A stretch of DNA of 64,000 nt from Paracoccus sp. Z118 (GCF_019061185.1 NZ_JAHQZU010000014.1:1-64000), one strand, 5' to 3'; positions 1 through 8,577 are shown, numbered from the stretch's first letter. Made by a program: numbers and translations. The notes: generated by a model not told the origin, from the sequence alone.

Positions 1-3000
1 GCCAGCGCGAAGGTCTGCACCGCGCTGGATTGCAGGCGAACGCCGCGCGGGCCTTCCAACGTGACCCGCTCGCCGCGCCCGTCGGCATCCAGCGCGCCCA
101 TCGCCTCGAGCTCGGTGCGGACGAGGTCGTCGAACATCACCCGGCCATCCTCGCCCAGGCGCGACAGCAGGATCTGCACGCGGGCGAGCGCACGCAGCCG
201 GGCCTGGAAGAGGGGCATGAACTCCTCGATGCCGCGGCTTTCGCGCCGGGTCTGGTCCATCAGGCCATGCACCACCGCGAGCAGGTTGCGGGTGCGGTGC
301 TGAAGCTCGGCGACCAGCACCGCCTGATGTTCCTGCAGGCTCTTGATCTGCTGAACGTCCGTGGACGTGCCGAGCCATTCGACGATGCCGCCGCTGTCGT
401 CATGCACCGGCGCGGCGCGGCTCTGGAACCAGCGATATCCGTTGGAACCGGCGTCGCGGATACGGATCTCGCAATCGAGATCCTGCTGCGACGGGGCCTG
501 GTCCCAGGCCCGCATGATGGTTTCACGGTCGTCGGGATGGATCATCGCCAGCCAGCCGCGGCCAAGGCTGTCATCGACGGACTGGCCGGTGAAGGCGCTC
601 CATTGCGGGCTGGCCCAGGTCCATTGGCCACCCTCGCCGGCCCGCCAGACGAGCTGGGGGATGCCCTCGACCAGCGTGCGCAGGCGGCGCCGGCTGCTTT
701 CCAGCGCAAGCTCGGTCCGCCGGCGGTCGGTGATGTCCTGCGCGACCCCGGCCACCCGGCGGACCCGGCCATCATCGCCGAAGATCGGGAAGATGGTGTC
801 GTGGATATGGCGGATGTCGCCATCGGGGCGGCGGATGCGGTATTCCACGGTGGCGTGCTCGCCCGCGAGCCCCCGGTCGCGCGAGGCCTCGGCGGCCGGC
901 AGATCATCGGCAAGCACGGCCCAGGCGAGGCGGCCGCCATCGGCCATGACGCTCTCGCGCTGCTCGCCCCAGATCCGGTCGAAGGCGGGACTCAGATATT
1001 CCAGCCGCCCCGTTCCCGCATCGAGAATCCAGAGCACGTCCGAGGACGCTTCGACGAAGCTGCGGAAGCGATCCTCGCTTTCGGCCAGCGCGGCGGCGGT
1101 GGCGCGCGGCTCGGTCCTGTCCTGGCCCACCTTGAGGAAGCCGGTCGGCTCGCCCCTTTCGCCCAGAAGCGGGCGCATCATGCCGTCGATGAACACGCGC
1201 GTTCCGTCCTTGCGGACATGCCAGCGGATGTCGGGTGCCTGCCCCGTCTCCGCCGCCTGCGCGCGCTCCTGCGCGGGCACCCCGGCCTCGCGGTCCTCGG
1301 CTGTGAAGGTGATGTCGAGCGTCTGGCCGACCGCTTCCCCGTCGCTCCAGCCGAAGACGTCCTCGGCACCGGGCGGCCAGGTGTTGATCCGTCCGGCGGT
1401 GTCGGTGGTGAAGATCGCATAGTCGCGGGCCGTCTCGACGATGGCGCGGAAGCGTTCCTCGCTGCGGCGCAGGGATTCCTCGGCCTGGCGGCGCGCGGTC
1501 ACGTCCACGAAGGTGACGACCACGCCGGCGATCACGTTGTCGGTGCTGCGATAGGGCAGCACACGGGCGATATACCGCGCCCCTGTCGCCTGATTGTCCA
1601 CCTCGCGCTCCATCGGGGCGAGGGTGCGCAGCACGCGGCGGGCGTCGTCCTGAAGCCCGTCATAGGTGACGCGCGGCTTGATATGGCCGATGGGGCGGCC
1701 CTCGTCGGCCTCGACCAGATGGAAGACGTCCATGATGGCCGGGGTAAAGTTCATGACCCGCAGATTGGCGTCGAGGAACAGCGTGGCGATCTGCGTGCTT
1801 TCAAGGAAGTTCCTGAGGTCGCTGTTGGCGCGGCCGAGTTCCTGAACGCGGTGGGCCAGCTCTCCGTTGACGGTGGTCAGCTCCTCGTTCATCGACTGAA
1901 GCTCCTCCTTGGAGGTCTCCAGCTCCTCGTTGGCGCTCTGCAGTTCCTCGTTGAGGGACTGGTATTCCTCGTTCGAGGATTTCAGCTCCTCGTTGGTCGT
2001 CTCCAGCTCCTCGACGGCGGCCTGAAGGCGGTGCCGGGTGGTGCGAAGATCGTCTTCGAGATGCAGGATATGCGCGGCCTGCTCCGGCCCCGCCAATCCG
2101 GCCGGTCCGCCGGCTTCCGCGCCGCCGCTCTCGGACCGGGCGCTGCTATCCTTGAACAGCACGACGAACCCCGCCGGCCCGTCGGCGGCGCGCTGGCGCG
2201 GCTCGACGATCAGATCGACGGTGAATCGCTGCGGGTCGGTCCCCACGTCCAGACCCCTTGCCTCGACGGCCCGCCCCTCCTCGGTCGCGCGGGTCAGGGC
2301 GGTCCGCAGGTGAAGGCGCAGCGACGGATGGATGAGTTGCAGCAGGTTCAGCGACGCGGCCCCCCGCGACGGGGCGAGAACGCGGCCGACATTGCCGGCG
2401 AAATGCAGCACGTTGTGGTCCGCATCGAGGATGACATAGGCCGGCGAGTGGCGTTCCATCACCCGCTCGCCCCAGCGCGTCAGGTCGGCGGCGGCGGCAT
2501 CGCTGCGGGGCGGCTCGGGCAGCGGCGGCGGCGCGGACCGCGACAGCCGCCGCCGATCCACCGAGGTGAACGGAAAGACGGGCGGCAGCCGCGCCGCCTT
2601 GTCGAGCCGCCGGAAGAGGCGGGAATGCGCCTCGACATGGGCAAAAAGATCCGTGTGGCGGGACGCGTTCTCGGAGTTGCCGAGGAACAGGAACCCGCCC
2701 GGCCGCAACGCGAAGTGGAACAGCGGGATCACCTGCTCCTGCAATTCGGCGTCGAGATAGATCAGCAGGTTGCGGCAGGACACGAAGTCGAGCCGCGAGA
2801 ACGGCGCGTCCCGGATGACGCTGTGCTGCGAGAAGACGCACATCTCGCGCAGTTCCTTGCCGACGCAGTAGGTATCGCCCTCGTGAAGGAACCAGCGGCC
2901 CAGCCGCTCGGGGGTCATCTGCTTCGCGATCCGGTCGGGATAGCGCCCGGACCGGGCCGCCGCCAGCGCCCGCCCGTCCAGATCCGAGGCGAAGATCTGG

Positions 3001-4034
3001 ATCTGGGGCGGGTTCTCGACCGAGGCGCGGTGCTCGGCCAGAAGGATGGCCAGCGAATAGGCCTCTTCGCCGGTCGAGCAGCCGACCACCCAGACCCGCA
3101 GCGCGTCGGCTGCGGCCTTCCCCTCGAACAGCCGGGGAATGACCTCGCGCTCCACCAGATCCCATTCGCGCTTGTCGCGGAAGAACTCCGTCACTCCGAT
3201 CAGCAGGTCGTTGAAGAGGTCCTGCGCCTCGTCGGCGTCGGTCCGCAGCATCGCCACATAGTCCTGAACCGTCCCGATCTGCCGCACCTGCATCCGGCGC
3301 GTCACCCGGCGCATGAAGGTGCCGGGCTTGTAGCCGTGGAAGTCGTGGCCGGTCCGGTTGCGCAGGATCGAGGCGATGGTGCCAAGCGCCTCGGTCATCC
3401 CGGCGCTGTCGGGGGCGGCCGGGGCCGCACGCGCCGAGACCTGCGCCAGAATGGAGGTCAGCCGCTCCGCAAGCTCATCCGCGGGCAGGATGGCATCGGC
3501 CAGCGCGGCGGGGCTGCTGCTGTCGGAAAGGCCCCCCGCCCGCGATTCCCCGGTTTCCTCGGCCAGCGCGATGCCGCCGGCCGCCTTGATCTCGGTGACG
3601 CCCAGCGTGCCGTCGCCGTCGGTCCCGTCCAGCGTCACCACGATGGCGCGATCCCCAGCGGCGCGCGCCAGCGAAACGAGAAAGCTGTCGATCACGCCCC
3701 GGTCGCCCGGCGCCTGGCTCGTCGGACGAAGCTGGATCCGCCCCGCGTTCAAGGTCGCGATCTGCCCCGGACCGGGCAGATACAGACGCCCCGGCTGCAC
3801 CGGCGTTCCGTCCGCGGCCTCGGTCAGATCGTGCCCGGCTGCGGCGACCGCTTCGCGGAAACGGTCCTCGTCCAGCGCCTCGCGGTGCTGAAGCGCCAGC
3901 AACACGGCGGCGCCGTCAGGCGGCGGCAACCGCTCCAGCAGCGACCGGAGCGAACCCGTCCGCCCGGCCGAGGCGGTGATGGCCACGATGGCGGGCAGGT
4001 CGGTGGTGGGGCCGTCATTCCCGTCCGAAGACAT
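1..4034 (-). CDS. CheB-CheR-PAS-HWE hybrid sensor histidine kinase (3' end outside window)
   Basis: A large cytoplasmic signalling protein, about 1344 residues visible, cut by the window edge. Order: CheB-like methylesterase domain (about 15-190; S22 and H50 in active-site context, Asp in a GTDGDG loop), CheR methyltransferase (about 210-470, with the VGCSTGEEAYSLA SAM-binding motif), a glutamate-rich coiled coil (about 654-731, repeated NEEL motifs), several PAS/PAC units, then an HWE kinase phospho-acceptor motif (ELQHRTRNLL, near residue 1240). The ATPase domain lies mostly beyond base 1. No transmembrane segment was noticed. The ATG at 4034 is followed directly by the CheB-like domain. 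This architecture is known in alphaproteobacteria, often as a stress or light/redox kinase. The input signal is unknown. It lies downstream of a stand-alone CheB on the same strand. Confidence 0.9.
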   Translation of the reverse strand, partial: MSSDGNDGPTTDLPAIVAITASAGRTGSLRSLLERLPPPDGAAVLLALQHREALDEDRFREAVAAAGHDLTEAADGTPVQPGRLYLPGPGQIATLNAGRIQLRPTSQAPGDRGVIDSFLVSLARAAGDRAIVVTLDGTDGDGTLGVTEIKAAGGIALAEETGESRAGGLSDSSSPAALADAILPADELAERLTSILAQVSARAAPAAPDSAGMTEALGTIASILRNRTGHDFHGYKPGTFMRRVTRRMQVRQIGTVQDYVAMLRTDADEAQDLFNDLLIGVTEFFRDKREWDLVEREVIPRLFEGKAAADALRVWVVGCSTGEEAYSLAILLAEHRASVENPPQIQIFASDLDGRALAAARSGRYPDRIAKQMTPERLGRWFLHEGDTYCVGKELREMCVFSQHSVIRDAPFSRLDFVSCRNLLIYLDAELQEQVIPLFHFALRPGGFLFLGNSENASRHTDLFAHVEAHSRLFRRLDKAARLPPVFPFTSVDRRRLSRSAPPPLPEPPRSDAAAADLTRWGERVMERHSPAYVILDADHNVLHFAGNVGRVLAPSRGAASLNLLQLIHPSLRLHLRTALTRATEEGRAVEARGLDVGTDPQRFTVDLIVEPRQRAADGPAGFVVLFKDSSARSESGGAEAGGPAGLAGPEQAAHILHLEDDLRTTRHRLQAAVEELETTNEELKSSNEEYQSLNEELQSANEELETSKEELQSMNEELTTVNGELAHRVQELGRANSDLRNFLESTQIATLFLDANLRVMNFTPAIMDVFHLVEADEGRPIGHIKPRVTYDGLQDDARRVLRTLAPMEREVDNQATGARYIARVLPYRSTDNVIAGVVVTFVDVTARRQAEESLRRSEERFRAIVETARDYAIFTTDTAGRINTWPPGAEDVFGWSDGEAVGQTLDITFTAEDREAGVPAQERAQAAETGQAPDIRWHVRKDGTRVFIDGMMRPLLGERGEPTGFLKVGQDRTEPRATAAALAESEDRFRSFVEASSDVLWILDAGTGRLEYLSPAFDRIWGEQRESVMADGGRLAWAVLADDLPAAEASRDRGLAGEHATVEYRIRRPDGDIRHIHDTIFPIFGDDGRVRRVAGVAQDITDRRRTELALESSRRRLRTLVEGIPQLVWRAGEGGQWTWASPQWSAFTGQSVDDSLGRGWLAMIHPDDRETIMRAWDQAPSQQDLDCEIRIRDAGSNGYRWFQSRAAPVHDDSGGIVEWLGTSTDVQQIKSLQEHQAVLVAELQHRTRNLLAVVHGLMDQTRRESRGIEEFMPLFQARLRALARVQILLSRLGEDGRVMFDDLVRTELEAMGALDADGRGERVTLEGPRGVRLQSSAVQTFAL

Positions 4035-4138
4035 CAGGGTTCCGCCTCGCATTCCGTTCCGGCGCGGCGCTGCCGCGGATTTCCCCATCTATGATGGCCG
4101 CCGCCCGCAAAGCCCATACCCCGCTGTCGGGGCGGGCG

Positions 4139-5164
4139 TCAGCCATCGGCCCCCTGCCCGCCCTCGTCCCCGGATGGCGAGGGGCGGCGCATCGACATCA
4201 GGACCGCCCGGCGGATCGTGTCGGCATAGCGCCGGTATTCGTCCGAGCGTTCCTGATACATCTCGGCCACGGCGCGGCGGCCGGCATTGCGCCCCTCCTC
4301 GGCCATGCGGGCCACCAGTTCCGCCCGTTCCTCGATGACGCGCAGCGCGACGCGCAGCGCCTCGTCCACCGCGTTCTCCTGCTCGGTGGCCAGCACATCG
4401 GCCGTCACCGCATGGCCCACCTGGCAGCGGAAGCGCAGCGGGCCGGGCTCGCGCACCTGCGACAACACGCCGCCGCAATTGGGGCAGTTCAGCGGCACGG
4501 GATCGGCGAAGCGGCGCAGGACGCCGCTGTCCACCCGTTCCCCCGCCGCGATGTCCACCTCGAGCTGGATCTCGGGCGGGACCGGCAGGCGGGGACCGGC
4601 GGCCTCGCGCAGCAGATCCGACAGCACGTCGCCGATCCGGTCGGACGGGCTGACCAGATCCGCCGTGACCGCCCGCAGCCCGGCCAGCGGCATCTCGTCC
4701 GCAATCGCCTCTTCGGGGTCCTGCACGATGGCGATCCCGCCGCAGCGCTTGATGTCGGACAGCCCCGCCGCGCCGTCGTTCAGGAACCCGCTCAGCAGCA
4801 GCCCCACGACACGCGGGCCATAGGCGATGACGGCCGACCGGAACAGCGGGTCGATGGCGGGCCGGGCCATGTTCTCGCGCGGCCCGCGCCCGAGGCGGAT
4901 ATGCCCGTCCACGATCAGCAGATGCCGATCCGGCACGCCCAGATAGACACGGCCGGGCTCGATCTTCATGCCGTCCTCGGCGGGCCGCACCGGCAGGTGA
5001 CTGCTCGCCTGCGCCACGGTGGTCAGGATGCCCAGGCTGCGCGCCGGGATGTGCAGCACGACGAACACCGCCGGCAGACCGGGCGGCAACGCGCCCAGAA
5101 TGGTCCTGAGCGGCGCCGACGCCCCCGATGAGCCGCCGATGACGATGATGTGGCGGTTGTCCAT
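4139..5164 (-). CDS. stand-alone CheB-type methylesterase with Cys-rich C-terminal domain
   Basis: This 341-residue protein resembles the CheB protein-glutamate methylesterase catalytic domain without a receiver domain. The nucleophile motif GGSSGA (S12), a VVLHIPA histidine and the FLNDGAAGL aspartate are all present. After about residue 190 there is an extension with CPNCGG and CQVGH, a possible zinc knuckle, then a helical tail. The ATG at 5164 is preferred because AAGGATGAG precedes it; an in-frame ATG at 5188 has no obvious ribosome-binding site. It lies upstream of the CheB-CheR kinase on the same strand (104 nt gap), suggesting a shared pathway rather than flagellar chemotaxis, since no other che gene is nearby. 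Substrate unknown. Confidence 0.88.
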   Translation of the reverse strand: MDNRHIIVIGGSSGASAPLRTILGALPPGLPAVFVVLHIPARSLGILTTVAQASSHLPVRPAEDGMKIEPGRVYLGVPDRHLLIVDGHIRLGRGPRENMARPAIDPLFRSAVIAYGPRVVGLLLSGFLNDGAAGLSDIKRCGGIAIVQDPEEAIADEMPLAGLRAVTADLVSPSDRIGDVLSDLLREAAGPRLPVPPEIQLEVDIAAGERVDSGVLRRFADPVPLNCPNCGGVLSQVREPGPLRFRCQVGHAVTADVLATEQENAVDEALRVALRVIEERAELVARMAEEGRNAGRRAVAEMYQERSDEYRRYADTIRRAVLMSMRRPSPSGDEGGQGADG

Positions 5165-5265
5165 CGGCTGCTCATCCTTCAGGTCCATGCGGGAAGGAAC
5201 TATGGCGCGCGCACTTGTGCTCCCCCGATGGCGTGGTGCCGGCGCACGGCCGCCGGGGGAAACAC

Positions 5266-5505
5266 ATGTCCGACCTCGAGACCGAACGACGACATCTGGC
5301 CCAGGCCCGGCGCGACATCGCCGAGGGTGAGGCGCGGATCAGGCATCAGGTCGCGCTTCTGGACCGCCTGCGCGCCTCGGGGCAGGATACCGCGTGCGGC
5401 GAAGCCCTGCTCAAGACCTTCCGCGAGACATTGCAGAGCTGGACGGCACACCGGGACCTGATCCTCGGCGCGATCGCGCGGCTGGAAGGCGAGGGCTCGT
5501 CCTAG
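5266..5505 (+). CDS. small coiled-coil protein of unknown function
   Basis: A 79-residue hydrophilic protein, mostly charged helix (MSDLETERRHLAQARRDI), with no signal peptide, membrane segment or cysteine cluster. The ATG at 5266 follows a GGGGGA ribosome-binding site with about 5 nt spacing; an upstream in-frame ATG at 5215 lacks one. It is divergent from the stand-alone cheB and upstream of the HWE-like gene. Family not recognised. The position suggests a small partner or regulator of the surrounding signalling proteins, but that is only inference. Confidence 0.65.
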   Translation: MSDLETERRHLAQARRDIAEGEARIRHQVALLDRLRASGQDTACGEALLKTFRETLQSWTAHRDLILGAIARLEGEGSS

Positions 5506-5534
5506 CCGCGCAAAGTCCGCCTTGGGCCAGCCGG

Positions 5535-5554
5535 GGCGGGCGGGTTGGCCCGCC
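5535..5554 (+). terminator. possible terminator hairpin
   Basis: GGCGGGC and GCCCGCC form a 7-bp stem around a 6-nt loop, 30 nt after the small coiled-coil gene. Only two T residues follow, so it is a weak intrinsic terminator candidate. Confidence 0.3.
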
Positions 5555-5792
5555 TTCCAGCCCCGCGAGAAGTGTGCTTTCCGGGCCGCCGGCGCTGGAA
5601 CGCCATGACCATTGATAAATGTTCTGGCCGAGCCGGAACGGCATCGCTGTATTGTGGCGAGCGGAAGTGCCTTGACGTGCAGGGCGGAAGGTGCCTCGGT
5701 CCCGACGCGGCGCGGTGCGCCCGATCAGGCAGCCAGCCCGCATGGCACTGTGACGGGGATCAGGATCGCACAGCCAGACCGGCGGGGCAGGC

Positions 5793-6437
5793 ATGGACGA
5801 GACGGAACGGACACGCACCGCGCCGCCTTCCAGCCCGCGAGAGATCACGCGCAGGCTGGGCAACAGCTTCGCGCTGATGCGCTCGATCATCCGCTGGTCC
5901 GCGGGCGGCGCGGCGAGCGTGGAAAACTATGCCTGGCATCTGGAAGGCCGGTTCGATGCGATCAGCCGCGTCCTGATGGCGGTCCTGCGCGATCCGGGCA
6001 TGCGCTTCGACCTGGGCGGGATGATCACCGAGGAATTGCTGGACCAGCGCCTGAGCGATGGTTTTCACGCCATATCGGCCGAGGGCCCGCCCGTTCCCGT
6101 CGGCGCGGCCGCGGCCGAGGTGCTGGCGCTGCTGCTTCATGAGCTGGTGACCAACTCGGTCGAACACGGGGCCCTGGGCCTCGCGGAAGGCGGCGAGCTG
6201 CGGCTGCGCTGGCGGATCGAGGATACCGGCGCGGGCGGCCCCGCGGTCTGTCTCGACTGGATCGAGAGAGGCGCGCCGGCGGTGCTGACGCGCGAGGGCT
6301 TCGGGTCCATGGTCCTGAACGAGATGCTTCCCTATCAGCTGGACGCGTCCGTCGCCCGCCGCTTCGGCCCGGACGGGGTGCATATCGCGCTGACCCTGCC
6401 GATGCGGACGCTGGCGCCTTCCGACGGGGCGGGGTGA
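5793..6437 (+). CDS. HWE-family histidine-kinase-like protein lacking the phospho-acceptor His
   Basis: This 214-residue protein has no PAS, GAF or membrane region. It contains only a dimerisation-like helix (residues 17-60) and a HATPase domain: N-box LLLHELVTNSVEHGAL near 112-127 and a late EGFGSMVLNEML G-box. In HWE kinases the acceptor helix reads E-x-x-H-R-x-x-N; here it reads EITRRLGN, so residue 20 is Arg where His is expected. The ATPase part looks intact. It could be a pseudokinase, a phosphatase, or an adaptor binding another kinase or response regulator. It lies near two EcfG-type promoters and a giant HWE kinase, which suggests a role in the general stress response. The His-to-Arg reading rests on a by-eye alignment. 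Confidence 0.78.
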   Translation: MDETERTRTAPPSSPREITRRLGNSFALMRSIIRWSAGGAASVENYAWHLEGRFDAISRVLMAVLRDPGMRFDLGGMITEELLDQRLSDGFHAISAEGPPVPVGAAAAEVLALLLHELVTNSVEHGALGLAEGGELRLRWRIEDTGAGGPAVCLDWIERGAPAVLTREGFGSMVLNEMLPYQLDASVARRFGPDGVHIALTLPMRTLAPSDGAG

Positions 6438-6475
6438 GCGGCCGGGTTTCCCCTGACGTATGGGTCGCCGACGGC

Positions 6476-6501
6476 GGAACTATCCGGGGACGAGGATCGT
6501 T
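6476..6501 (+). promoter_or_regulatory. EcfG-type (general stress sigma) promoter
   Basis: GGAAC at 6476-6480, a 17-nt spacer and CGTT at 6498-6501 match the alphaproteobacterial EcfG consensus GGAAC-N16/17-CGTT exactly. The -10 element lies 55 nt before the Crp/Fnr start codon. Confidence 0.7.
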
Positions 6502-6556
6502 CCCCTGAGCCGTTCAGGTCTCGATCTGCGCGGCGCTACCCTGATCGAGGGAGTTC

Positions 6557-7636
6557 ATGTCCGCCCTGACCATCGACCAGGCCCGGCCCCATCTTTTCAC
6601 CCCGACCGTGGCGCAGTTGCTGGCGTCGTTGCACGACGCGCCGACCACCGTCAGCGCACGGCAGCCCGTCCCGCAGCGCGCGGGCCCGAGGACGGATGCC
6701 CTTTACCTCGCCAGCGGCTTCGTGGGCCGCTACCGCGCCGACCGCTTCGGCCGCCGGCAGTTGCTGGGGGTGCATCTGCCCGGCGACTTCATCGAACTGC
6801 CCGGCTTCGCGCTCGCGCCGCCGGACGATGATCTGCAGGCGCTCAGCCCCGCCGAGATCCGCCGCATCCCGCAGGAGCGGCTTCAGAACCTGCGCCGCGA
6901 TGCCCCCGAGACATTCGAGAAGCTCTGGCACATCCCGCTGCTGGACGCGGCCATCGACCGCTACTGGATCTTCCGGCTGGGCCGGCTGGTCGGGCGCGCG
7001 CGGATCGCCAACTTCTTCTGCGAGATGCTGCTGCGGCTGCATTCCCGCGGCGCGGGCACGCTCGACAGCTTCGCGCTGCCGTTGACCCAGGTGGACCTCG
7101 CGGAATCCTGCGGCATGACGGCGGTCCACGCCAACCGCATGCTGGGCGAGCTGCGCGAGGAAGGGATCTGCGTCTTCGGTCAGGGCACCGTGCGGATCAT
7201 GAACCTGCACGAACTGTTCCGCACCGGGCAGTATGACTGGGATTACCTCCACCTCGGTCCCGCCCTCGACCGCACGATCCGCGAGAGGCTGGGGGGCGAG
7301 GCAGGCGAAGCGCCGGCGCATCGGGGACAGGGTTGGGAAGGGCCGTCTGACTGCTCGATCAAGAAGATGCCGTCCACGGGCCGCCTGAACTTCATACCGC
7401 TTTCGGGGCAGCGTGCCGCACAACTCAGGCAAGACGGTGACGGCCGGCAGAAGCCGTTGCCAGCCCGTCCCGGACGCGCGCCGCTTCGGCAGCCGGTGGG
7501 AACGATACTACCGGCCCCGCGTTTCCGTCGCTGTGGGAATTCCCCCCAACAAGCACAGGAGACTCGTGATGATGATGAGATCAGTTCTTTTCGCCGCGAT
7601 GACACCGTTGTTGTTTTCCGCGCCGGCGCAGGCTGA
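6557..7636 (+). CDS. Crp/Fnr-family transcriptional regulator with unusual C-terminal extension
   Basis: The first 245 residues match the Crp/Fnr family: a cyclic-nucleotide-binding-like beta barrel (about 25-125), a dimerisation helix and a winged helix-turn-helix (about 175-225, LPLTQVDLAESCGMTAVHANRML). There is no cysteine set typical of an Fnr Fe-S cluster. Members usually end shortly after a Tyr-Asp segment like the one here near residue 225. This frame runs about 110 residues further, through low-complexity Arg/Pro/Gly sequence, and overlaps the next gene by 68 nt. The tail is probably not functional: a lost stop codon or a small indel near the G6 run at about 7292-7297. Start: ATG at 6557 after GAGGGAGTTC. 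Transcription is probably EcfG-dependent. Confidence 0.82.
   Translation: MSALTIDQARPHLFTPTVAQLLASLHDAPTTVSARQPVPQRAGPRTDALYLASGFVGRYRADRFGRRQLLGVHLPGDFIELPGFALAPPDDDLQALSPAEIRRIPQERLQNLRRDAPETFEKLWHIPLLDAAIDRYWIFRLGRLVGRARIANFFCEMLLRLHSRGAGTLDSFALPLTQVDLAESCGMTAVHANRMLGELREEGICVFGQGTVRIMNLHELFRTGQYDWDYLHLGPALDRTIRERLGGEAGEAPAHRGQGWEGPSDCSIKKMPSTGRLNFIPLSGQRAAQLRQDGDGRQKPLPARPGRAPLRQPVGTILPAPRFRRCGNSPQQAQETRDDDEISSFRRDDTVVVFRAGAG
7499..7523 (+). promoter_or_regulatory. EcfG-type (general stress sigma) promoter
   Basis: GGAAC at 7499-7503, a 16-nt spacer and CGTT at 7520-7523 give a second exact EcfG consensus. The -10 is 46 nt before the start of the secreted repeat protein. It lies inside the C-terminal extension of the preceding regulator frame, which argues that the extension is not a conserved protein part. 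Confidence 0.7.
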
Positions 7637-8069
7637 GAACCCTGCCGCAGTTCCCGTCCCGACGGACAGCGGGGCAGCTGCAGAAACCACGATTTCGGAT
7701 CCTTCATCCCCGGCCGAGGGGCTTGGCGCAGGCAAGTCCACCGCGACCGGGGGAGTCCCCATGGAGCCTGAGGCCGATGCCGCGGCGCCGACGGAGGGCG
7801 CTGCACCCGCAGACCCGGCCGAGGGGCTTGGCGCCGGCAAATCCACCGCCACCGGCGGGGTTCCCATGGAGCCGGAGGCCGATGCCGCGGCACCGACGGA
7901 CGGCGCTGCACCCGCGGATCCGGCCGCGCCGGCCGAGGGGCTTGGTGCCGGCAAGTCAACCGAAACCGGGGGCATTCCCATGGAGTCCGGCACTGCTGCA
8001 GACTCCTCCGCAGACAGCGCCACACCTCCCATGCCGGCGGACGGGGAAACAACACCCGCCAGTAACTGA
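7569..8069 (+). CDS. secreted low-complexity tandem-repeat protein, unknown function
   Basis: A 166-residue protein with a classical signal peptide (MMMRSVLFAAMTPLLFSAPAQA, cleavage after about residue 22-23) and an acidic Ala/Pro/Gly-rich mature part. It carries three copies of a 35-38-residue unit beginning AEGLGAGKSTATGGVPMEP; the third is degenerate. There is no membrane anchor, LPxTG or cysteine. The start is the ATG at 7569 with AGGAGA upstream. Probably an intrinsically disordered periplasmic or exported protein. The perfect EcfG promoter upstream suggests induction in stress or stationary phase. GKST within the repeat resembles a Walker A motif only by chance. Family not recognised. 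Confidence 0.75.
   Translation: MMMRSVLFAAMTPLLFSAPAQAENPAAVPVPTDSGAAAETTISDPSSPAEGLGAGKSTATGGVPMEPEADAAAPTEGAAPADPAEGLGAGKSTATGGVPMEPEADAAAPTDGAAPADPAAPAEGLGAGKSTETGGIPMESGTAADSSADSATPPMPADGETTPASN
7713..7992 (+). repeat. three in-frame tandem repeats, about 105-114 bp
   Basis: The unit starting GCCGAGGGGCTTGG occurs at 7713, 7818 and 7932, giving periods of 105 and 114 bp; the third unit is partial. All are in the reading frame of the secreted protein, so length changes by slippage or recombination would keep the frame. Confidence 0.85.
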
Positions 8070-8289
8070 CGGTCCGAGAGCAAGCGGCCCCTCCTCCAGC
8101 CAACTCGCACCGTCAGCGGCGACCACGCAAACTGGCCCTTGGCGGCCTGACCGCCCCTTCGCCGGGTGGGCCACGTTCCAGTGGTTTCACGACATTATGC
8201 ACCTGCGCATCGATGCGGCAGATCCGGGCGCGCGGGCTGAGACTGCACCGGGGTCAGACATCGGGCTGACCGGGCTGCCGCCTGGTCAT

Positions 8290-8520
8290 GACCAGCGCCC
8301 TGCCTGTGCCGTCCGTGCTGCCCTCGGATCGCGGCTGCGACTTTGACGATGTCCCAAAACCCGGCAAGCAACTGGCGTCGCCTCCGTCACACCGATGCGG
8401 CGGGCCCGTGGACTGAAGGGTGACGGACGACCGCAAGCTCTACCGCCTTCGCAGTTCGCCGAGCGCTGGTCCAACAAGTCGAAGACGGCCCGCCTGGTCG
8501 CACATCGGCGGGAACCGCTC
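8290..8520 (+). pseudogene. probable degenerate IS5-family transposase remnant
   Basis: The 577-nt gap between the repeat protein and the sulfite dehydrogenase has no intact gene. Short + strand stretches resemble IS5-type transposase: a PSDRGCDFDD piece (near 8315) and, in another frame, FAERWSNKSKTARLVAHRRE (near 8455-8515), like the conserved IERFFNKLK-RRIATRYDK end. A 16-bp segment near 8396 (GGCCCGTGGACTGAAG) also occurs in the IS5 remnant near 22978. Frames are broken and no terminal repeats were found. Confidence 0.4.
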
Positions 8521-8577
8521 GTCAGGCCGGAGCCAGGCACCGGCGGTGCTTACCGGCCCTGAATCGCGGTTCTTGCG

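Noticed and set aside
30..4094. A very long open frame (1354 codons) on the plus strand
   Set aside because: It is the antisense shadow of the CheB-CheR-PAS-HWE gene; its translation is low-complexity Arg/Ala/Gly/Pro sequence with no domain, while the minus frame shows clear motifs.
7760..7860. GKST in the secreted repeat protein as a Walker A motif
   Set aside because: No surrounding P-loop fold; the residues are part of a disordered exported repeat.
7713..7992. Regular repeats that could suggest a CRISPR array
   Set aside because: Units are 105-114 bp, in frame within a secreted protein gene, and have no distinct spacers.
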